Shown: positions 1 through 8,495 of the stretch, piece after piece
How positions within the stretch are numbered: position 1 is the stretch's first letter
Layout of the letters: every line of letters starts with the position of its first letter
Source of the DNA: Lingula anatina
Lineage: Eukaryota; Brachiopoda; Lingulata; Lingulida; Lingulidae
NCBI RefSeq assembly: GCF_001039355.2
Contig: NW_019774068.1
Span: 1 to 22,467 of the forward strand
Length of the DNA: 22,467 nt
Direction of reading: 5' to 3'
The notes under the pieces: generated by a model
Told to the model about the DNA's origin: nothing
What the model saw: only the letters and a program-made list of their open reading frames with translations
The model's database searches: none
Made by a program: the position numbers and the translations under genes

Positions 1-256
1 AAAAGACTGCACTACCAATATGCCGTACTTCGATATGACCTCTGTTAATGATATATACGCCAAATGTTCTGAAATGTGTGGGTTTCCATTGACCGTCCAG
101 TCTCTGCAAGAACTAATGCAACTCGAACGACAGTTCACAGCGTTGGGTAGGTGAACGCTGGGTGATTTAAAATTTGTAAACTTGAGACATCCTGTGACAT
201 GGGTCGTGCATGACTTGCTTATACTTACCCAATCTTTGCCTGGTCGTCGAAGAAAC

Positions 257-303
<47 letters not shown>

Positions 304-1729
304 GTTTTAGCGCCGTTTAACTGTACACAAGAGATGGCGACTACTGGTCAGGTGTCAGAGAATACCTCGGAGTACGCCGTGATCAAATATTTCCCCAGTT
401 CCCAAGGTGAGGCTATTTATATCCATATATTTATATTTATATATATATATATATATATTTATTTATATCCATAAGCGCATTCAGAACAAATGATTCTCAC
501 ACAAGCAGATTGAAATGGATATATATATACATTTATGTTTATTAATGTTGGCATTTATGTTCATTAATGTTGACATTAGGTATAATGTGTCTACCGTAAC
601 AATATTCCAGGCCAAATTGATTGGATCATCGACTTGCGCGACACGGAAATGACCTCCAGATTCATTAACCCACCAATCGAGGGAAGACATCTGAAGTTTG
701 TATTCCAGAATCAAGAAATGCGTTTGGATTTCCCTGCGTCGATTTCTGGCCAAGCTATCTGTGATATGCCGTCTAATGCAACAGTTACGGCGTCTGCACG
801 TACGTATAGACATGATATAGGACCAAAATACCATTAAAGTTGAGGGTTTGATAGCACTCGTTGAAGACTTGCATCTTCTGTCGAAGTTCCTAATATTGAA
901 AAGCAATATGCTGTATGTACTGCTACTCCATAACAGGTTTTTTTAGTTTAAAAAGGAAAATCTTAGTTATTTATTATTTTACTTCACAAGCACTGATGTC
1001 AATAATGATGTTCTTAAAAATGTAAGTGATTTGTACGTAGACCGAGAAAACACAGAAAAAAGCAAAAAAATAAAAACAAAATTTGAAAACTACCATTTTC
1101 TCTTTTGCCAGCGGCGAAGTGTGTCATTGTTGGGGATCCCCACGTCACAAACTTAGATGGCAAACAACAATTACTGAATGCGGTGTGCAGGGTTATTTTA
1201 TCAGAGACTTGTGTGCCTACCAAACCTGGCGAAGCGCCTCTCCAACCGTTCTCAGTTACCGGAAGAAACAGACCTATTAAGCCAGGCAGCTCCAGAACAT
1301 ACATAGAGGAACTCACATTTAAAATGTTTGCTACCACTGCTGATATTAATGTCAACGGAGATGTGAAGGTACGCCGTTGATAGTGGTAGTAGTTATCATT
1401 AGAGATTAAATAGAATGGGGAAAGGAATTGGAAGTGTTATATTCTATTCTGTTCTGTTCTGTTGTTCTATTCTGTTCTGTTATGTTCTATTCCCGTATTT
1501 ATAATATTAATTTCTTCATCAAAGGTAAATGGCGTGAATCGGACAGCGACAACCGCCCGTGTATACATTGGCAATGGCTTGCAGCTCTATCTCGCCAGTT
1601 TAACTAGAGGAAACCATCAACACCCTGCCGTTTTTGTTGAGGCCCCCAATGGTCTGAAGGTTGCCCTTACCGTTCCTGAGGGGGGAAACTTTAAGCCAGG
1701 ACATCATGCCGAAATAACTACCCCTGGTA

Positions 1730-1776
<47 letters not shown>

Positions 1777-2249
1777 GAAATAACTTAACACGAATTCAGA
1801 GGTCAATGTGGATAAAAGTAACCATGCAAAAGATATGGTTTTTACCGCCAAAAACGTTACTCATACTTGACAGTGGTGATTGCTGGCGTGTTTCTAAAGA
1901 TATGTATAAATCTAATTTTTGTTTATTTATGTATTTGTTAGCGGAATATGCAGGCAAGCTTTGTGGGGTTTGTGGAAATTTCAATGGTGATCCGAATGAC
2001 GATGACGAGGCTTGTTACGGACAATCTCCAGCAGACTGCGACATATGGCATCCATCGGATGGATCAAAGTAAGAGCCTCTCTCTCNTAATTTTTGTTTAT
2101 TTATGTATTTGTTAGCGGAATATGCAGGCAAGCTTTGTGGGGTTTGTGGAAATTTCAATGGTGATCCGAATGACGATGACGAGGCTTGTTACGGACAATC
2201 TCCAGCAGACTGCGACATATGGCATCCATCGGATGGATCAAAGTAAGAG

Positions 2250-2312
<63 letters not shown>

Positions 2313-2716
2313 TGTTTATCAAATTATAGAAGGTACCATTAAGTTATGTACAGTGATGCTTTGTTGTGAGTTCAGTTTGTTTTTATTATCTATAATCATG
2401 ACCGATGACATATTGTTTCCTGCGCTTTGTCAAGTGACATGTGACACGGGATGTTGTGTCTGGTCTTGCGCAGGATTCATACATAAAATGTACAGAGAGA
2501 GAGAGAGAGCCCTTTCCCCCTCCCCGAAATAGAGAGTCCACTCTCCATTCATTGGTACAGGCAAACCTTGCCCTAGATTTTGACCCAATTAGGTCAGGCT
2601 AACCCTAACCATTATAATTATATGGAGGGCGGATTTTCTGTTACACGGACCCTCAGTTTCGTTACACCGGTATACACTCATTACATTGATTTACCTTTTT
2701 CAGTTGCCCAGCGTAA
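1..2716 (+). CDS. Gene 1: secreted Cys-rich/VWD-domain protein, 5' part outside window
   Basis: This is the first of three tandem paralogues; the window opens inside its exon 4. Coding exons by GT-AG sites and by alignment to the two complete copies are 1-146, 311-406, 611-799, 1112-1368, 1525-1726, 1942-2068 (or its duplicate 2116-2242) and 2704-2716. Splice phases run 1,1,1,0,1,2. The promoter, signal peptide, GCW module and start of exon 4 lie upstream. Exons 7-10 encode a VWD domain: CVIVGDPH near the start of exon 7, and CGVCGNFNGDPNDDD in exon 9. The protein ends GSNCPA-stop. Exon 9 occurs twice around an N at 2086. Splicing both in series shifts frame and gives a stop soon after, so only one copy can be used. 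Residues differing from gene 2 include K for R in exon 4, I for M and H for Y in exon 6, and R for I in exon 8. No inactivating change is seen outside the duplicated exon. The function is inferred only as extracellular or matrix-like from the domains. Confidence 0.8.
258..303. repeat. (TTA)n microsatellite abutting exon 5 acceptor, gene 1
   Basis: About 15 TTA units lie directly before the sequence GTTTTAG that forms the exon 5 splice acceptor, so the repeat supplies most of the upstream T-rich tract. The same repeat is shorter in gene 2 (about 10 units) and intermediate in gene 3 (about 13). Confidence 0.9.
431..462. repeat. (AT)n-rich tract in intron 5, gene 1
   Basis: An alternating AT stretch follows the exon 5 donor and is interspersed with TTTATAT words. 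It is also present in genes 2 and 3 at matching positions (about 10378-10404 and 19788-19808) with different lengths. Confidence 0.75.
800..1111 (+). other. Intron 6 of gene 1 (no other feature seen)
   Basis: This 312-nt intron runs between donor GTACGT and an acceptor preceded by TCTCTTTTGCCAG. Its 3' half is A-rich. Open frames on the minus strand over this stretch are chance frames that run through the intron and adjoining exons, with no family resemblance. Confidence 0.7.
1441..1494. repeat. Imperfect TTCTG/TTCTA pentamer repeat in intron 7, gene 1
   Basis: The stretch is built from TATTC, TGTTC and TGTTG words repeated about ten times, about 30 bp before the exon 8 acceptor. Versions with different copy number lie at about 11382-11420 in gene 2 and 20812-20871 in gene 3. 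It acts as the pyrimidine-rich region of the intron, but the 3' splice site itself is the separate CTTCATCAAAG. Confidence 0.8.
1732..1773. repeat. (GA)n microsatellite at exon 8 donor, gene 1
   Basis: About 21 GA units begin four bases inside intron 8, immediately after the donor GTAAG. The matching tract in gene 2 is 11659-11688. In gene 3 it is reduced to about five units at 21103-21112. Confidence 0.95.
1913..2259 (+). repeat. 173-bp duplication containing exon 9, joined by a single N
   Basis: Bases 1913-2085 reappear from 2087 with no difference I could find; only the N at 2086 separates them. Each copy holds the end of intron 8 with its acceptor, all 127 nt of exon 9 and the donor GTAAGAG. 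Genes 2 and 3 have one copy. The first copy stops inside the (CT)n tract that follows the donor, which is where an assembler would fail. Two overlapping contig ends that were never merged explain this better than a true exon duplication. Confidence 0.85.
2251..2310. repeat. (CT)n(CA)n compound microsatellite at exon 9 donor, gene 1
   Basis: About 14 CT units followed by about 16 CA units start eight bases after the exon 9 donor. Equivalent tracts are at 11991-12044 in gene 2 and 21416-21464 in gene 3. Confidence 0.95.
2311..2703 (+). other. Remainder of intron 9, gene 1, with a block absent from gene 3
   Basis: This part of the intron has an alternative acceptor (TTGCGCAG, ending at 2472) that would give a short tail KIHT-stop instead of NCPA-stop. 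The stretch at about 2488-2670, starting with a short GA run, is shared with gene 2 but missing from gene 3. I saw no terminal inverted repeats on it, so whether it was gained or lost is open. Confidence 0.6.
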
Positions 2717-3859
2717 TACCCAAACAGGGACCCAACCCGTATAACGGCCACGCCTTCACGATAGAACGGCTACGATATACGACAAATATACGAACTGAGA
2801 ACAGACTACAACTAAGAACCTGGAGGACTACGGTTCTTGAATACAGTTAACAGGAGGTTTAATTAATGTTATATGGTGAACGACTATATCACTTGGCGGT
2901 GTTACTAAACTAGGCCTATATATATATTTCTCGTAAATGATATAGTTCATGGTGTTTCCTTAAATCGCTTGTTGTCCTTGTGAAATCGCTCAATTTGGTG
3001 GCTCTTTGGGGCGGCCTTAACATTTGTCCCTTGTTCAAAACCACTGCTTGTTGATCAATCGCGTTTGGTACGAACAAACAGGGCTTTACAGTTAGGTTAA
3101 GTTTAGAGTGATAAAAGTGTAGTGTGACTATGGGAAATACTAGTAATACAAATTCACCGAAGTAGTCGTCAGAAATCAATAGGAGAAGAAAACGTATGAT
3201 GTCTTCTCAGGAGACTTGTGATATTTAGAAGGAGTAGGATTGATGGTCATCCTGGATCTGAACCATTTCTGAACCAACAAAACGAATATTTTTTTAATTA
3301 AATCAAATAACAAAGGAAATGGGAGCTTGTGGCACGTGAAATACAATGAGATATATAAGTGCTGCTATCGTCTTACTGTGTTTCAGACTTCAAGAAACGT
3401 CAAACTGCGTAGGTGGATTTAACACTATTATTGGGACACGAAGCTTTATACAAAGAGTATCTTAATATAAAAATTTGAAAGGTCGTTGTTTTTCCAGCTC
3501 TGTCAAATAACAGTTACTTTGTTGTTGGCTTTTATTGCTTTTGTTATTTTGCTTTTTTTGTGTAATTTAAAGAACTTGGACTCTGATTTTGTCTTGATAC
3601 AGCTGGTGAACAATATGTTTCAAAACTGGATAGATTTGTTTCATATTATGCAAAGTTAAACTTCATAATACACGGGTCATTTAAGAATGTGGTCATTATT
3701 TGGTTTAATGTTTTTACACTTCATTTTGTTTGAAGCACGCCTCTTTTTAAGAGTGTGCAGTACGGATTTAATTGTTTAACAATGGCTTGTTCCATTTGCA
3801 GGAGGGTAATCTGCTGTCTTTGTAGATAAAAAGGAAATAAATGGATTATGAAATGAAAT
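2717..3859 (+). other. Gene 1 3' UTR and proximal spacer
   Basis: Downstream of the stop there is no recognisable gene. The first polyadenylation-like hexamer I found is ATTAAA at 3297-3302, followed by a T/G-richer stretch. AATAAA occurs at 3836-3841, but that is next to the LINE tail. An 87-codon minus-strand open frame at 2916-3179 is also open in unit 2 with one extra codon, but the copies are too similar for this to mean selection, and I recognise nothing in it. Confidence 0.5.
3297..3302 (+). terminator. Candidate polyadenylation signal ATTAAA, gene 1
   Basis: This is the common ATTAAA variant, about 580 bp after the stop, conserved at the same place in unit 2 (13037-13042). No canonical AATAAA occurs earlier in the 3' region. 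Use of the site is inference. Confidence 0.35.
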
Positions 3860-4385
3860 AATTTTATTATTTTTGTGATGACTTTACAAACATCCCTGTC
3901 GCTTCATTTTTATATATTCATTTATTCACGCAGGCTTGGAGGGGAGGGAGGCTAAAGTGCTCCCTTTCCGATATCTCTCTTTCTCAAGTGCCCTGTCCCG
4001 CTAGGGCGTTGGCGATCATGGACTTCCACCTCTTCTTGTCCTTTGTGGTCTTCAACAGTTCCGCTATTCCTGTCCATCTACTTATGCTTGCTGTGTAGTT
4101 TAATTTTTTGCCTGCCCCTACTTCGCTTTCCGTTGATCTTGTCTGTCACACTAAGATGTTTCAGCTCTTCCTTCCGCATTACGTGTCCCAGAAATTCCAA
4201 CTGTCTCTTTCGTATGCCTTTTAGAAGGAAACGCTTTGTTCCTGCTCTCTCCAACACTTCTTGATTTGTCATTCTCTCTGTCCGAGATTTTTTCATCATT
4301 TTCCTGAGAAACCACATCTCTGCCGATTCTATTCGTTGTTCCATACCTTGGGATGTAGTACAGCATTCGCTACCATTCCGATATC
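3860..4385 (-). mobile_element. 5'-truncated LINE: reverse transcriptase C-terminal tail (relic)
   Basis: On the minus strand the translation carries SEC, then MEQRIESAEMWFLRKMM, RQLEFLGHVMRKE, KRSRGRQ and a final MIANALAGQGT-stop. This is the typical C-terminal end of reverse transcriptases of non-LTR retrotransposons (RTE-like or a related clade). After the stop (about 3984) comes a short 3' region ending in an AATAAA/ATTTC-like tail near 3860. Most of the element (endonuclease and RT core) is missing, as expected for 5' truncation. Frameshifts, including one in a T-run near 4105, break the frame. A second copy, inherited with the tandem duplication, is at 13585-14122. The element is inactive. 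Confidence 0.8.
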
Positions 4386-4482
4386 ACATATGATTAAAAA
4401 GTATTAATTGGGAAGTGAAAACTTTTCATAGGAATAAAAGGGAAAATATGGAATCAACGAATTACGAAATAACAGTCATTGA

Positions 4483-4854
4483 TTAAAGGGATAATAACTC
4501 TTTGTTTTGGCCAAAAAATGAATTTTCCTGGAGTAAACAACAATCTTTCCGTACTTACCAATGGTTAATGAATCCATTTTTAATTACAAAGCTAGTTCCT
4601 GGTTTTTTTTCTAAAAAAAATGTTTTTTGTTATAATCTCTTAAGAGATTATAACAAAAAACATCTCTTAAGAGATTATAACAGAGTAAAGCCATCAATTG
4701 AGGTCACGTGGTCTAAAGACAAGCTCAGATATCAGAATAATAGCTATAACTGCCGATTTTCTTGTACAACAGAATGTATTATATTTCTATGAGTTGTTCA
4801 CAATGATTTTATTGAGAAATATAGATCTCATACGAATAGTTATTATCCCTTTAA
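4483..4854. mobile_element. TTAA-flanked MITE, unit 1 copy
   Basis: A 364-bp non-coding element (4487-4850) has perfect 13-bp terminal inverted repeats, AGGGATAATAACT at the left and its reverse complement at the right. TTAA stands on both sides (4483-4486 and 4851-4854). TTAA target duplication is typical of piggyBac- and Kolobok-type DNA transposons; I cannot say which. The element has no transposase. Its centre has a long palindrome. The unit 2 copy (14228-14572) is at the same place and so was inserted before the duplication. A diverged relative lies in the last intron of gene 3. Confidence 0.85.
4620..4663. repeat. 44-bp perfect palindrome inside the unit 1 MITE
   Basis: The two arms, each 22 nt, are exact reverse complements with no spacer, centred at 4641/4642 (core CTCTTAAGAG). 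Part of one arm is then repeated at 4662-4685. The unit 2 copy has only one shorter, imperfect version (about 14374-14401). Confidence 0.9.
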
Positions 4855-5815
4855 ATGATGACGATCGGTCAATTCAAACTGAGTACTCATAATTTAAAAG
4901 AGAAAAGTGTCAGATACAATGCTAACTTCAGCTTCAGATATATATAAATATATATATTCTTAAATGATTCATTTTTTATCCAAAAAATGTTAGAATACCT
5001 GAATGTGTAGAAATTTTCAACTGCTCTTTACTGTAGTCTTCCTCAGTGCTATTGTTTGACCACTAAGTGCAAACTCAAGGGGACTTGCCACCCTGAATGT
5101 AAATGTACGTTGCAACAGATGTGTCGGATCACCCAGCCCCTCAAGCACAATAAAGAAAAGCAATATAAACCTGGCAGTTTTTTTCTGTCGTGCACTGTGT
5201 TCTCTAAATATATCTGCCTGGTACTGTGTTTTTGGAGTTCACGATCCTGCACAGAAAACTTACTATGTTATGTAGTGCTTCAGTTAAGGAGTTGTCGTTT
5301 GGATTCAAAGGGATGAAAGGCAGATAAAGACCACCTGTAGGCTTTGTCAAGAGTTTAGGGTTTTGGATGGGCGTGTCCAGTGCGACAATTTTGGGATCAT
5401 GTAAAGAAAGGGAGTTGTGGAGATCCATGATGGTCAACCTCCTGCAATGACAAATACTGAGAGGGAGGGAGAGAGGGAGGGAGAGAGACTTTAGTACACA
5501 GACGTATGCAGGCCTCTAATACCTCAGTAGAATTAACGCACCGTGAGGAGATAAATTCACTGTCTGTCACCAAGTGTGATAAATGGAAAATCAGCATTCA
5601 GCATACCAATGATGCAACCGTATATCGTAGCGTTGAACGTCATAATTCTGTACTCCACAATCAGAAGCATCTGTTGCTACTGGTAAATGTTTAAATGTTT
5701 TACTGAGAGGCGCCTTACATTGTATTCTGCCAGGCAAACATGATGAGCAAAGCTAGGTCGATTTTGAAATCTTCTCCCAGCTCACACAGAACTTTTGGAC
5801 AACTTAACCAAAGGG

Positions 5816-5816
<1 letters not shown>
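4855..5816. other. Spacer between MITE and AT repeat, unit 1
   Basis: No gene is recognised. The stretch is conserved with unit 2 apart from small indels: 31 bp near 4859-4890 are only in unit 1, and about 17 bp near 5059 are only in unit 2. A GGGA/GA-rich run sits at 5459-5487 (in unit 2 a pure GA run at 15158-15178). Short frames here, such as a Cys-containing one on + at 5056-5316, have no start context, splice support or resemblance to a known protein. Confidence 0.5.
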
Positions 5817-5877
<61 letters not shown>

Positions 5878-5902
5878 CCGATATATATATATATATCGGT
5901 TA
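5817..5902. repeat. (AT)n tract ending in a 28-bp perfect hairpin
   Basis: About 58 bp of alternating AT are followed by TAACCG, eight AT units and CGGTTA (5875-5902), a perfect palindrome. Unit 2 (15513-15575) has only the AT tract running straight into CGGTTA, so the left TAACCG is an extra, inverted copy in unit 1. Confidence 0.85.
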
Positions 5903-6238
5903 GACCACCAGCAAACTATAAGAAAACATTCTTCACTGTCACTGTTATTATCACTGACCCTAGAACATTGCCGTTATTTATACACACAATCGACTAAAAA
6001 AAATCCGAAAAGGTAAATTTTAAAACCAAATATTGAGAGATAATGCACCCACCATTATTTAGTTCTTGAAATTGTGGCAGGAAATGAATTATGTAGGAAT
6101 TACAGCAACATTTGACAGTTGGGGCGCAGTAAAATTTATGTACTAGTACCTGACGACCGTCAAACGGCATACGGTTATTAAAAATGTATAGATTCTTAAG
6201 AGCCGAAAAGTGGTTTGACATAACAACAACAACAAAAG

Positions 6239-6500
6239 TTGCTTGGTTTACTAATGATCCCATGTAATAAACCTAGTAGTGTAGGTAGATAGTGTTAGAG
6301 ATCGAGATCAGTCAGTTAGGAGTTGATCTATGTGCATTTTACAACGCCATTGTGGACAACAACAACAACAACAACAAAAATTGCTTGGTTTACTAATGAT
6401 TCCATGTAATAAACCTAGTAGTGTAGGTACATAGTGTTAGAGATCGAGATCGAGATCAGTCAGTTAGGAGTTGATCTGTGCATTTTACATTGTGGACAAT
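6239..6500. repeat. Local tandem duplication, period 142 bp
   Basis: The stretch starting TTGCTTGGTTTACTAATG at 6239 reappears at 6381 with a few changes and one extra GATCGA unit. Both copies are followed by a (CAA)n-like tract. Unit 2 has a single copy (about 15969-16100). The CAA runs at both boundaries probably served as the homology for the duplication. Confidence 0.85.
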
Positions 6501-6531
6501 AAGAACAACAACAACAATAACAACAACAACA

Positions 6532-6582
<51 letters not shown>
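6501..6582. repeat. (CAA)n then (TAA)n microsatellite
   Basis: CAA/TAA units grade into a run of about 17 TAA units. The unit 2 counterpart at 16090-16196 has more CAA units and an interrupted TAA run. Confidence 0.9.
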
Positions 6583-6592
6583 GCAAAGTCAT

Positions 6593-6776
6593 TTTATAAG
6601 GCATATTGGTAGTGCAGTCTTTTACACCTGAGCGATAACACAGGTAGTCAAAACTGTCAGCATATGGGTAGCTGCCGTCCCCGCATTCTGAACCTAAAAT
6701 AAGGAAAATATACGTAGCTTTTGACACATTGGTTCATGGCGTTTGTATGTTAAAATATGATCAAGTGTTTATAAGG
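6593..6776 (-). pseudogene. Inverted fragment of the gene's intron 3/exon 4 inserted upstream of gene 2
   Basis: Bases 6602-6767 are the reverse complement of the end of intron 3 (about 74 nt, with the acceptor) and the first roughly 92 nt of exon 4. The minus strand reads GSECGDGSYPYADSFDYLCY and on through VKDCTTNM. The K in VKDC matches gene 1, not genes 2 and 3 (VRDC), so a gene-1-type copy was the source. The insert is flanked by TTTATAAGG on both sides (6593-6601 and 6768-6776). Unit 2 has the uninterrupted site with one TTTATAAGG. The fragment cannot be spliced into any of the genes because it is on the opposite strand. Confidence 0.9.
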
Positions 6777-6832
6777 AATAAAAAAGAGTCGGTCAGAAAT
6801 GGTTGTTGTTGAAGGAAATCTGTTACTGCTCA

Positions 6833-6839
6833 TGACTCA
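6833..6839. promoter_or_regulatory. AP-1-like site TGACTCA upstream of gene 2
   Basis: A perfect TGACTCA lies about 145 bp before the inferred transcription start. It sits in a stretch of about 40 bp (roughly 6823-6861) that is absent from the otherwise matching promoter of gene 3. Binding is inference from the consensus alone. Confidence 0.4.
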
Positions 6840-6953
6840 CAGTAGGTAAGGTTTAGAACTGATAAATTATGTAATGTACTGGCGACTACCAAACGGCAGA
6901 CTGTGATTTAAGATGTACACATGTACACTGTTCCTAGACGCCACCTGATGCAC

Positions 6954-6982
6954 TATAAAGCCACAATCAGATCATCTTTACA
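6954..6982 (+). promoter_or_regulatory. Core promoter of gene 2: TATA box and initiator
   Basis: TATAAAG at 6954-6960 is followed, with first T to A spacing of 28, by CAGTTAT, an initiator-like sequence with the likely +1 A at 6982. The arrangement is unchanged in gene 3 (16363 and 16391). A consensus donor GTAAGT follows 99 nt after the proposed start. Confidence 0.65.
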
Positions 6983-7080
6983 GTTATTCCTGCTAGAAGG
7001 CTGGGGATATTTCAGTTTGTGTTGGACATATAGAACTGTTGCCACCGTTTTGCTGCTACCTGCCTGAGTGAACCAGACCT
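6982..7080 (+). other. Exon 1 of gene 2, untranslated
   Basis: A 99-nt stretch without any ATG runs between the initiator and the donor GTAAGT at 7081. Splicing to the acceptor before 8423 (TATAATACAG) gives a 5' UTR of 172 nt with the first ATG at 8496. No transcript data are available, so the start and the splice are predictions. Confidence 0.6.
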
Positions 7081-8422
7081 GTAAGTACTGCTATTACCTG
7101 TGGAAGCATGGTCGTATAAATACCAAAAGTTTGAAGTGGTTAACGAATTTCGTTATTTGGGTGTCACACTAAATCATGAAGGTAGGTTTCACAAAGCTCA
7201 AAGCAATTGGGATTAGTTTGTGAAATAGGTGTAGGGCCTTGAGTTTTTGAACATTACCGATATATTCCTGTTTGATACAGTACATTGTGTCTCGCCATGG
7301 AAGTGAAAATTGGGGTCACAATACATACATACAGTGTTGACATTTAATGCAGAATATTTTATTTTGAAAGTTGTCTAGGTAAAAGTGTAAATTATATTTC
7401 TGCCTTGTCTGTATTACTGCTGCATTACGTAATGCATGATGATTTCTTTGTGTAGTGCTCCTTGGGCTAGTCCAAGTATGACTATGGCAGAGCATGGTTA
7501 TGCCCAAAAAGTCCCAATATTTCGGCAATGACTGGACATTCTTAAATTTTGCATTTATAAAAGCAGTGAATGCTAAAGAGCGTAAACTGAGCGAAGGAAT
7601 TAAAGTGTTACAGCATTGTTGCTCTGCAATGCTACGGCTGAAAACAGACAGACATTGTCAGACAGGTTTTTGTGTCGCAGAGAACGCTCCACACGCATAT
7701 AAGACATTGGATTGAGTTCAGCTAGAGAACAATTTTGGCATGCAACAAACAGCTACGTTAATTCTGCAGCATGCATGTACCTTTGGCATCAGACAAGATT
7801 TCAAAATTTAAAAATCCCCGAGAACACAGTAATCATGACAAATTAATTTTCTACCAAAGTTTTCAATTTTTTTTGGTCAGATATTTATGAAATATTTTAG
7901 ATCAATGGAAGAAGGAGTGCGAAATGAGAACAATCATCAACTCATGAAAATGAATATTATTATGTTAAAAAAAGCATTTCAAGAGAATTAAAACAAAGTG
8001 GCGAACGATAGCGTTTTTGGATACCACTTATCAAATTATCGTAATTGTTTGCAAGTTTATAAAATAATAACAGATATAATGAATAAATTCCGAGCGGATT
8101 TATTATTAGAACATTCATAATCAAAATTTCAAAATTTACGGCAGTTGTATGGACTTTTGGAAGAAAGTTGGAAAGACATACCAATGCTGGTGAATTTTAA
8201 AAATATGTGTCATTATCTTGTGGTCTAGTGGTATAAGGCAGAATTTATATTGTAAACATTTATAATCATCCACCCCGGGCAGGTGCACTAAAATTTCACA
8301 ATGTCCATGCACATCCCAGTTGAAAGGTTTATCAATCCCCCGAAAAAAAACCCCGGTGGTTGCCGGCATCGTTTTATTTCATACATTTTTAAGCGGCACT
8401 AGTTTTTCATTCTATAATACAG
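7081..8422 (+). other. Intron 1 of gene 2
   Basis: The long first intron runs from GTAAGT to TATAATACAG. It holds a decayed LINE piece near its 5' end; the remainder, about 7420-8400, is AT-rich and has no feature I recognise. A frame that is open in gene 3 (17294-17527) carries a stop in gene 2 (TAA near 7990), so it is not a conserved exon. Confidence 0.55.
7112..7400 (+). mobile_element. Old LINE reverse transcriptase relic in intron 1, gene 2
   Basis: Frame from 7112 reads KYQKFEVVNEFRYLGVTLN then HEGRFHKAQ, matching the part of non-LTR reverse transcriptases with 'NEFKYLGV.L...GK...A'. After stops and a frame change, HGSENWGH at 7296-7319 matches the following 'YGSE.WG' motif. The spacing between the motifs is as in intact elements, so this is one fragment decayed by stops and frameshifts. 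It is older than the minus-strand LINE in the spacer. The gene 3 copy is at 16521-16810. Confidence 0.7.
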
Positions 8423-8495
8423 GTGTCTGCTACGATCTTCAAAACCCGTGTTTATATTTTGAGGAAGACACGTCCAGCTTATCGGCCTGTAAACC

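Noticed and set aside
481-906. Minus-strand 141-codon frame over exon 6, also long in unit 2
   Set aside because: It is antisense to exon 6 and runs into AT-repeat sequence. In gene 3 it is not kept.
1014-1355. Minus-strand frames running antisense to exon 7 in all three genes
   Set aside because: These are the shadow of the conserved VWD exon; they vary freely in the intron part and have no motif.
2570-2625. CTAACCCTAACC as an interstitial telomere repeat
   Set aside because: Only two units are present and they are in an otherwise normal intron, so chance is enough.
2916-3179. Minus-strand 87-codon frame, open also in unit 2 with one added codon
   Set aside because: The two copies are recent duplicates, so shared openness says little. 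No family resemblance, promoter or splice context.
5056-5316. Short + strand frame with several Cys in the spacer, like a small Cys-rich peptide
   Set aside because: No signal peptide, a weak start and no match to a known pattern. The start codon context differs in unit 2.
6485-6727. Minus-strand frame with a long poly-Leu stretch and exon 4-like N-terminus
   Set aside because: The Leu run is just the translated CAA/TAA microsatellite, and the N-terminal part is the inverted exon 4 fragment. It is not a gene.
8215-8340. tRNA-like A box (GGTCTAGTGGTATAAGGC) suggesting a tRNA gene or SINE head
   Set aside because: No acceptor or anticodon stem forms, and the only B-box-like sequence (GGTTTATCAATCC) is too far and too poor a match. 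In gene 3 the A-box word is also changed.
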